DNA of 6,877 nt from Ruminococcus sp. UBA1366 (GTDB lineage: Bacteria > Bacillota > Clostridia > Oscillospirales > Ruminococcaceae), in the NCBI GenBank assembly GCA_002306005.1, contig DBRO01000077.1:11214-18090 (forward strand). The letters run 5' to 3'. This document shows, one piece after another, positions 1-4,649 of this stretch. Made by a program: the position numbers and the translations under genes. A model generated the notes under the pieces. That model was given only the letters and a program-made list of their open reading frames with translations. It ran no database searches and had not been told where the DNA came from. The first letter of the stretch is position 1. Each line of letters starts with the position of its first letter.

Positions 1-573
1 CTGAACAACCCTGCTTTTACAAGATACTACGTGGAGTATGGTGAAATTTCCACCTACCCTGCGGGCTATAAGGAAAACGCGGGAATCTTCTGCCACAACA
101 ATGCGTGGATTATTTGTGCGGAAGCCGCCATTGGCAGGGGCGACCAAGCGTTTGAATACTACTCTAAGATTGCACCCGCGTATTTGGAGGAAATTTCCGA
201 CCTGCACCGCACCGAACCCTATGTGTACGCGCAGATGATTGCCGGCAAGGACGCACGCCGTCACGGCGAGGCGAAAAACAGCTGGCTGACGGGTACGGCG
301 GCATGGAATTTTGTTGCGATTTCGCAGTATATTTTGGGGATTATCCCCGATTACAGCGGGCTGAAAGTAGACCCGTGCATTCCCAAGGCATGGGATGGCT
401 TTACAGTTTCGCGGAAATTCCGCGGTGCAACCTACAATATTACGTTCAAGAACCCGTATCATGTTTCCAAGGGTGTACAGTCCGTCACAGTGGACGGCAA
501 CGCCATCGAGGGCAATATCCTGCCGGTGTTTGCTGCGGGCAGTACCCACGAAGTGGAAGTTGTGCTGGGTTAA
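1..573 (+). CDS. GH94 disaccharide phosphorylase, probably cellobiose phosphorylase (C-terminal part, 5' truncated)
   Basis: The frame is open from base 1 and ends at TAA 571-573, giving about 190 C-terminal residues of a protein that in this family is roughly 800 residues long. The sequence matches my recollection of the end of glycoside hydrolase family 94 phosphorylases, especially cellobiose phosphorylases. Visible blocks are ENAGIFCH (His codon 94-96), [25 protein letters not shown] (Thr-Gly at 289-294), [33 protein letters not shown] and a final VEVVLG. In solved GH94 structures a His and a Thr-Gly in these blocks help bind phosphate; the catalytic Asp lies upstream, outside the window. 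The enzyme would be cytoplasmic and reversibly split cellobiose with phosphate into glucose 1-phosphate and glucose, saving ATP. Substrate is inferred: chitobiose, cellodextrin or laminaribiose phosphorylases share the fold, and the part needed to separate them is mostly missing. The gene is closed off from argS by a terminator. Confidence 0.9.
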   Translation: MNNPAFTRYYVEYGEISTYPAGYKENAGIFCHNNAWIICAEAAIGRGDQAFEYYSKIAPAYLEEISDLHRTEPYVYAQMIAGKDARRHGEAKNSWLTGTAAWNFVAISQYILGIIPDYSGLKVDPCIPKAWDGFTVSRKFRGATYNITFKNPYHVSKGVQSVTVDGNAIEGNILPVFAAGSTHEVEVVLG

Positions 574-586
574 ATTCCGGATAATG

Positions 587-624
587 AAAGCTCACAGCGG
601 TGTAAAACGGCTGTGGGCTTTTTT
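587..624 (+). terminator. Rho-independent terminator after the GH94 gene
   Basis: A 12-bp stem pairs 587-598 (AAAGCTCACAGC) with 610-621 (GCTGTGGGCTTT). All pairs are Watson-Crick except one T-G wobble. The loop is 11 nt (599-609) and the 3' arm runs into six T residues (619-624). It lies 13 nt after the GH94 stop codon and 22 bp before the -35 box of the next gene, so it separates the two transcription units. Confidence 0.92.
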
Positions 625-646
625 ACCAAATACCCAACAAAATAAA

Positions 647-675
647 TTGACATCTTCACAGATATGCGGTATAAT
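647..675 (+). promoter_or_regulatory. Consensus sigma-A promoter for the argS-glmU-pth-mfd run
   Basis: A perfect -35 box TTGACA (647-652) and a perfect -10 box TATAAT (670-675) are separated by an optimal 17 bp (653-669). The tract before the -35 (about 637-646, AACAAAATAA) is A/T-only apart from one C and could act as an UP-like element. Transcription is expected to start near 682, leaving a leader of about 99 nt before argS. A promoter this close to consensus would be strong by default, so the inverted repeat laid over it (655-690) suggests that it is repressed under some conditions. Confidence 0.9.
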
Positions 676-690
676 AAGCATATCTGTGAA
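655..690. promoter_or_regulatory. Perfect 13-bp inverted repeat centred on the -10 box (candidate operator)
   Basis: The left arm TTCACAGATATGC (655-667) and the right arm GCATATCTGTGAA (678-690) are exact reverse complements, separated by the 10-bp spacer GGTATAATAA (668-677). The symmetry axis at 672.5 is also the midpoint of TATAAT (670-675). A protein dimer bound to the arms would cover the -10 box and the start site. The expected RNA start (~682) lies inside the right arm, so the transcript from this promoter could not form the hairpin; a DNA-level role as an operator is therefore favoured. The arms do not match operators I can name with confidence, and no regulator gene is in the window. 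Confidence 0.7.
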
Positions 691-780
691 TTTTTGCGTG
701 GTTTTTACGCGGTGGATTTCCATGAAACGTGGACACCGATGGGGAATTGCGCTTTTGGCGAAAAATCAGGAGGAGTATTC
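682..780 (+). promoter_or_regulatory. argS leader with a small hairpin and strong ribosome binding site
   Basis: About 99 nt lie between the predicted RNA start and the argS ATG. A hairpin can form from 710 to 738: CGGTG (710-714) pairs with CACCG (734-738), then after a 4-nt left bulge TCCA (719-722) pairs with TGGA (730-733) around the loop TGAAACG. There is no T-box consensus and no terminator-like stem with a T-run in the leader. The argS Shine-Dalgarno AGGAGGAG (768-775) stands outside the hairpin. A possible 23-codon reading frame (722-793) starts in the hairpin and overlaps the argS start. Whether the leader regulates anything cannot be told from sequence alone. Confidence 0.4.
768..775 (+). 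promoter_or_regulatory. argS ribosome binding site
   Basis: AGGAGGAG is close to the ideal complement of the 16S rRNA 3' end. The GGAGG core (769-773) sits 7 nt before ATG 781, the usual distance, but 16 nt before the next in-frame ATG (790). This fixes the argS start at 781 and rules out the in-frame extension upstream to about 664, which would run through the promoter. Confidence 0.88.
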
Positions 781-2520
781 ATGCAAAGTATGATAAAAGA
801 ACTGACGGAGAAAGTTTCCGTGGCGTTTGCGGCGTGCGGATATGACGAAAAACTAGGCGCAGTGACGCTTTCGGACAGGCAGGACTTGTGCCAGTTCCAG
901 TGCAACGGGGCGTTTGCGGGTGCCAAGCTGTACCGCAAAGCGCCGAAAATGATTGCGCAGGAGGTCGCCGCAGTGCTGGAACAAAATCCGGTGTTTGCCA
1001 AGGCGGAAACCGCCGGTGCGGGATTTATCAATCTCACGGTAAGCGATGATTTTCTTGCGGGATATGTAACAGCGGCAGTGCAGGAGGCACATTTTGGCAT
1101 TGAGCAAATTGGCGCGGGGCAGACGATTGTGCTGGATTACGGCGGACCGAACGTCGCAAAGCCCCTGCATATCGGGCATTTGCGGCCGGCAATTATCGGC
1201 GAGGCGTTAAAGCGTATTGCCCGCAGTGCGGGATACCAAGTGGTTTCGGACGTGCATTTGGGCGACTGGGGCTTGCAAATGGGACTGGTGATTGCCGAAA
1301 TTGAGGAACGGGATTCAAATTATCGCGAAAAGGGCGTGATTCCCGAACTGACCGCCGATATGCTGAATGAAATTTATCCGTTTGCAAGCAAGAAAAGCAA
1401 GGAAGATGAGATTTTTAAGGCACGAGCCAAGGAAATTACTGCGCTTTTACAAAAGGGCGAACCCAAGTATCGGGATTTGTGGCGCGTGATGATCGAGGTT
1501 TCTGTTTCGGACATGAAGCGCAACTATGCGCGGTTGGGCGTGGATTTTGATTTGTGGAACGGCGAAAGCGATGCCGCCCCCTATGTGGATGAACTGATGG
1601 GGATTCTGGAACAAAAGCACCTCCTGCGCGAAAGCGAGGGTGCGCTTGTTGTAGATGTTGCGGAAGAAAGCGACAAAGCGCCCGTTCCGCCGATGATTGT
1701 GCAGAAATCCGACCATTCCAGCATTTATGCCACCACGGATTTGGCGACAATTTTACAGCGCCAGCGGGATTTTTCCCCCGCAAAAATCTGGTATGTTGTG
1801 GATATCCGGCAGAGTTTGCATTTTCTGCAGGTGTTCCGGTGTGCGCGGATGGCTGGGCTTGTGCCGGAGAGCACCGAGCTTGCCCATCTGCCTAACGGCA
1901 CAATGAACGGGCCGGACGGCAAGCCGTTTAAAACCCGTGATGGCGGCGTGATGAAGCTCAGTGATTTTTACGATACAGTGTTGACGGAAGCGCGGCGGAG
2001 AATCGCCGAGTCCGAATACGGTTCTGAGGACGAAAAGGAAAGCACGGCAAATAAAATTGCAGTGGCGGCTATCAAATTCGGCGACTTGATTAACCACCGT
2101 TCCAAGGACTATATCTTCGAGATGGAGAAATTCATGTCCAGCGAGGGCAAAACCGGCGCGTATCTGCTTTACACCATCGCGCGGATTAACAGTATTCTGC
2201 GCAAAACCGGCGAAAACGCCGAACCTGCCGCGGTGCGGATTTACGGGTTGTATTCCGCAGAAGAACGCGCGCTTGCTTTGGAAGCTGCAATGGCAAGCCA
2301 TGCCGTACTGAGTGCGGTGAACGAAAAAGCGCCGAATTTTGTGTGTGATTACGCATATAATTTAGCGTGCGCGTTTTCTAAATTCTACCACAACCATCAT
2401 ATCGCGGGTGAAACCGATGCGCAGGTGCGGGCATCCCGACTGGGTTTGTGTGTTATCACGCGGGAAATTTTGGTGCGGTGCTTGGATATGCTGGGCATTG
2501 AGCCGGTTGATTTTATGTAA
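781..2520 (+). CDS. argS: Arginyl-tRNA synthetase (class Ia)
   Basis: The 579-residue product matches the usual bacterial ArgRS length (about 550-580). It joins arginine to tRNA-Arg with ATP in the cytoplasm. The N-terminal ~110 residues carry the ArgRS additional domain with the block FQCNGAFAGAK and end at AGAGFINLTVS. The Rossmann catalytic core follows with YGGPNVAKPLHIGHLR, in which HIGH is residues 130-133, and DVHLGDWGLQMG. Near 381-395, PFKTRDGGVMKLSDF replaces a canonical KMSKS loop, as is normal for many ArgRS enzymes. The C-terminal part from about residue 460 is the helical DALR-type anticodon-binding domain, ending LDMLGIEPVDFM. ATG 781 is chosen for its strong Shine-Dalgarno. 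The gene is first in the proposed operon and glmU follows after 25 nt. All expected motifs are present and no truncation or frameshift is seen. Confidence 0.97.
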   Translation: MQSMIKELTEKVSVAFAACGYDEKLGAVTLSDRQDLCQFQCNGAFAGAKLYRKAPKMIAQEVAAVLEQNPVFAKAETAGAGFINLTVSDDFLAGYVTAAVQEAHFGIEQIGAGQTIVLDYGGPNVAKPLHIGHLRPAIIGEALKRIARSAGYQVVSDVHLGDWGLQMGLVIAEIEERDSNYREKGVIPELTADMLNEIYPFASKKSKEDEIFKARAKEITALLQKGEPKYRDLWRVMIEVSVSDMKRNYARLGVDFDLWNGESDAAPYVDELMGILEQKHLLRESEGALVVDVAEESDKAPVPPMIVQKSDHSSIYATTDLATILQRQRDFSPAKIWYVVDIRQSLHFLQVFRCARMAGLVPESTELAHLPNGTMNGPDGKPFKTRDGGVMKLSDFYDTVLTEARRRIAESEYGSEDEKESTANKIAVAAIKFGDLINHRSKDYIFEMEKFMSSEGKTGAYLLYTIARINSILRKTGENAEPAAVRIYGLYSAEERALALEAAMASHAVLSAVNEKAPNFVCDYAYNLACAFSKFYHNHHIAGETDAQVRASRLGLCVITREILVRCLDMLGIEPVDFM

Positions 2521-2545
2521 TTTGCAGAAGAAAGAGGCAATTGAT

Positions 2546-3964
2546 ATGACGGGTGAACGAATAAAAAAAGCGCTGATTTTAGCGGGCGGACAGGGCAAGC
2601 GCATGAAAACCGACCTGCCGAAGGTTCTGCTTTGCGTGCTGGAAAAGCCCATGCTCACTTGGGTAACGGATGCGTGCGAGGCGGCAGGTGTTGTGGAAAT
2701 CTGCGTGGTGAAGGGCTTTGGCGCAGACAAGCTGGAAACTTTTCTGGGCGGAAAATTCCGCACGGTGATGCAGGCGGAGCGCCTTGGCACGGGACACGCC
2801 GTTATGCAGGCAAGGGAATTTTTAGCGGACGGCGGGGAATCGGACACGCTGATTCTTTGCGGGGACGCACCGTTTCTTGACAGCGATACGATTGAGAAAT
2901 CCTATGCTGTGCATATTGAAAACCGTAATGCCGTCACGGTGGTTACGGCGGAAATTGCGAACCCCGCAGGGTACGGAAGAATTTTGCGCTCAGAGGACGG
3001 CGACTTGTTGGAAATTCGTGAGGACAAGGACTGCACGGCGGCGCAAAAGCAAATCTGCGAGGTGAATTCCGGTTGTTATTGGTTTAACACGCAGGCGCTT
3101 TTGGGGGTGCTGGACGCGCTGAAACCCGCCAACGCGCAGGGGGAATACTATCTCACGGACTGCGTTGGCTTGCTGCTGGCGCAAGGAAAACGTGCCGGCG
3201 CGTATCAAACGGAAAATCCCGATGTGGTGCTGGGCGCAAACGATCGCCGCGGACTGCTGGCGCTGAACAATCTTGCGCGGGAAGTCATCATCGGGCGGCA
3301 TTTGGATAACGGCGTGGAATTTGTTTGCACGTCCGGTGTGGTCATTTCACCGGAGGTGCAAATCGGGCGCGGCACGAAGATTCTTTCCGGCGTGGTGCTG
3401 CGCGGCAACACACAAATCGGCGAAAATTGCGTGATTGGTCCGAACTGCGTGATCGAAAACACCACCGTGGGCGATTTCACAGTACTGAACAACGTGCAGG
3501 CGTATGATTCGGCGGTGGAAAGCCATGTGAAAATCGGACCGTTTGTGCAGCTTCGTCCGGGTTCTGTGGTGAAAAAGGGCGCGAAAATCGGCGACTTTGT
3601 GGAAATTAAAAATTCCATCATCGGCGAACGCACCGCAGTGGCGCATTTAACCTACGTTGGGGACTGTGATGTTGGCAAGAACGTGAATTTCGGCTGCGGC
3701 GTGGTGACGGTGAACTATGACGGGGAGAATAAATTCCGCACGCAGATTGGCGACAACGCGTTTATTGGCTGCAACACGAACCTGATTGCGCCCGTGGAAA
3801 TCGGCAGCGGTGCGTACACGGCGGCGGGTTCCACGGTATCGGGAAAAGTTCCCGCCAACGCGCTGGTGATTGAGCGCGGACGGCAGACGATTAAGGAAGG
3901 CTATGCGGAGAAAAAGCTGAAAGCACGCACGGAGAAATTCGCAAAGCTGGAAGAAGAACAATAA
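2546..3964 (+). CDS. glmU: Bifunctional N-acetylglucosamine-1-phosphate uridyltransferase / glucosamine-1-phosphate acetyltransferase
   Basis: The 472-residue product is near the family norm (~456). It acetylates glucosamine 1-phosphate with acetyl-CoA and then couples the product to UTP, giving UDP-GlcNAc for peptidoglycan and other envelope polymers. The N-terminal nucleotidyltransferase domain (about 1-235) has LILAGGQGKRMKTDLPKV (Arg19 and Lys26 match the catalytic Arg and Lys), LGTGHAVMQA, CGDAPF with Asp107, EYYLTD at 200-205 and GANDR with Asn232; Asp107 and Asn232 should bind the metal. A linker leads to a left-handed beta-helix of hexapeptide repeats (about 255-455) with AHLTYVGD (His367, the expected acetyltransferase base) and VNYDGENKFRTQIGD. 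ATG 2546 follows AAAGAGG (2531-2537) at 8 nt. The start motif is LAGG rather than the commoner LAAG, and GKR replaces GTR; both look like natural variants. pth follows after 15 nt. Confidence 0.97.
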   Translation: MTGERIKKALILAGGQGKRMKTDLPKVLLCVLEKPMLTWVTDACEAAGVVEICVVKGFGADKLETFLGGKFRTVMQAERLGTGHAVMQAREFLADGGESDTLILCGDAPFLDSDTIEKSYAVHIENRNAVTVVTAEIANPAGYGRILRSEDGDLLEIREDKDCTAAQKQICEVNSGCYWFNTQALLGVLDALKPANAQGEYYLTDCVGLLLAQGKRAGAYQTENPDVVLGANDRRGLLALNNLAREVIIGRHLDNGVEFVCTSGVVISPEVQIGRGTKILSGVVLRGNTQIGENCVIGPNCVIENTTVGDFTVLNNVQAYDSAVESHVKIGPFVQLRPGSVVKKGAKIGDFVEIKNSIIGERTAVAHLTYVGDCDVGKNVNFGCGVVTVNYDGENKFRTQIGDNAFIGCNTNLIAPVEIGSGAYTAAGSTVSGKVPANALVIERGRQTIKEGYAEKKLKARTEKFAKLEEEQ

Positions 3965-3979
3965 AGGACGGCGAAAATC

Positions 3980-4606
3980 ATGGCTTTCTGGGGAAAATTC
4001 CGCTCACGGCAGGCGGTGGACAAGGTGATTTCCGGCAGGGTGGAATTTTTAATTGCCGGTCTGGGAAATCCCGGACTGCAATATGAGCATACCCGTCACA
4101 ACGCGGGATTTATTGCGGCGGAAACGCTTGCCCGACAGTACGGCGGCACGGCGCGGAAGATGAAATTTAAGGCGCAATGCACGGATTTGATGATTGCCGG
4201 AAAGCGCTGCCTTTTAATGCTGCCGCAGACGTATATGAACAACAGCGGCGAGGCGGTCGCTGAGGCCATGCGGTTTTATAAAATTCCGCCGGAAAAGCTG
4301 GTGGTGCTGTTTGATGATATTTCGCTGGAGCCGGGAAAAATTCGCATTCGGCGCAAAGGCACGGATGGCGGGCATAACGGCATTAAAAGCATTATCGCAC
4401 TGACAGGCAGCGAAAATTTTCCGCGCGTAAAAATTGGCGTGGGAAAGAAACCTCATCCGCAGTATGATTTGGCGGACTGGGTGCTTTCGCGGTTTTCGGA
4501 CGAGGAAATGCAGAAAATGCAGGAGGCTGCGGCGCATACGGCGGACGCGGTGGCGCTGATGGTACGCGGGGAAATCGACCGCGCGATGAATCAGTATAAT
4601 TCATAG
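3980..4606 (+). CDS. pth: Peptidyl-tRNA hydrolase
   Basis: The 208-residue product cleaves the ester between peptide and tRNA in peptidyl-tRNAs dropped from ribosomes, freeing tRNA for reuse. It shows the Pth signature GLGNPGLQYEHTRHNAGF, with Asn30 and catalytic His40, then PQTYMNNSGEAV, LFDDISLEPGKIRIRRKG with Asp112 as the likely His-polarising residue, and GTDGGHNGIKSI. These correspond to Asn10, His20 and Asp93 of the E. coli enzyme. The protein has about 20 extra residues before the conserved core (MAFWGKFRSRQAV...), which explains its length against the usual 185-195. The Shine-Dalgarno AAAGGA (3963-3968) overlaps the glmU stop and stands 11 nt from ATG 3980, a little long. A GTG at 4040 would give a family-typical N-terminus but lacks a well-placed ribosome site. 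The Bacillus arrangement places prs and ctc between glmU and pth; both are absent here. Confidence 0.96.
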   Translation: MAFWGKFRSRQAVDKVISGRVEFLIAGLGNPGLQYEHTRHNAGFIAAETLARQYGGTARKMKFKAQCTDLMIAGKRCLLMLPQTYMNNSGEAVAEAMRFYKIPPEKLVVLFDDISLEPGKIRIRRKGTDGGHNGIKSIIALTGSENFPRVKIGVGKKPHPQYDLADWVLSRFSDEEMQKMQEAAAHTADAVALMVRGEIDRAMNQYNS

Positions 4607-4649
4607 CACCGGAGAAATGCAGGGGAGGCGTGCGAAAGCATGGGGCCGA
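4607..4649 (+). other. pth-mfd junction with an ambiguous mfd start
   Basis: The 43-nt gap holds a strong purine-rich site AGGGGAGG (4621-4628) lying 21 nt before ATG 4650, too far to serve it directly. Two tiny frames stop across the mfd start: ATG 4640 (MGPNE, stop TAG 4655-4657), 11 nt after the AGGGGAGG site, and GTG 4630 (7 codons, stop TGA 4651-4653, forming ATGA with ATG 4650). An in-frame ATG at 4617 would add 11 residues to Mfd but has GGAG only 2 nt upstream. Ribosomes loading at AGGGGAGG could reach ATG 4650 by termination-reinitiation; this is inference. No terminator is present in the gap. Confidence 0.45.

Noticed and set aside
655..695. The 13-bp inverted repeat followed by TTTTT as a Rho-independent terminator
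   Set aside because: The stem is A/T-rich with a 10-nt loop, and a good terminator already ends the upstream gene at 587-624. The consensus promoter sits inside the repeat with its start in the right arm, so an operator reading fits better. A secondary terminator role for read-through RNA is not excluded.
664..780. In-frame upstream extension of argS from about 664 (39 extra residues)
   Set aside because: It starts before the -10 box and runs through the promoter and leader. The translated stretch does not resemble ArgRS, and the strong Shine-Dalgarno at 768-775 serves ATG 781.
682..780. T-box riboswitch controlling argS
   Set aside because: The leader is only ~99 nt, with no AGGGTGGNACCGCG-like motif, no specifier-loop architecture and no terminator/antiterminator pair.
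1921..1965. Missing KMSKS motif in ArgRS as a sign of a defective enzyme
   Set aside because: Many functional ArgRS enzymes, including that of E. coli, lack a canonical KMSKS and have a similar KPFKTR-GG-KL stretch at this place.
2751..4290. Recurring words such as AAAATTCCG and GGAATTTT as a dispersed repeat
   Set aside because: They fall in coding sequence in step with codons such as AAA ATT CCG and GAA TTT, and have no common flanks or intergenic copies, so biased codon use explains them.
4595..4600. TATAAT at the end of pth as an internal mfd promoter
   Set aside because: No acceptable -35 box lies 16-18 bp upstream and no extended -10 TG is present; the bases encode the last Pth residues.
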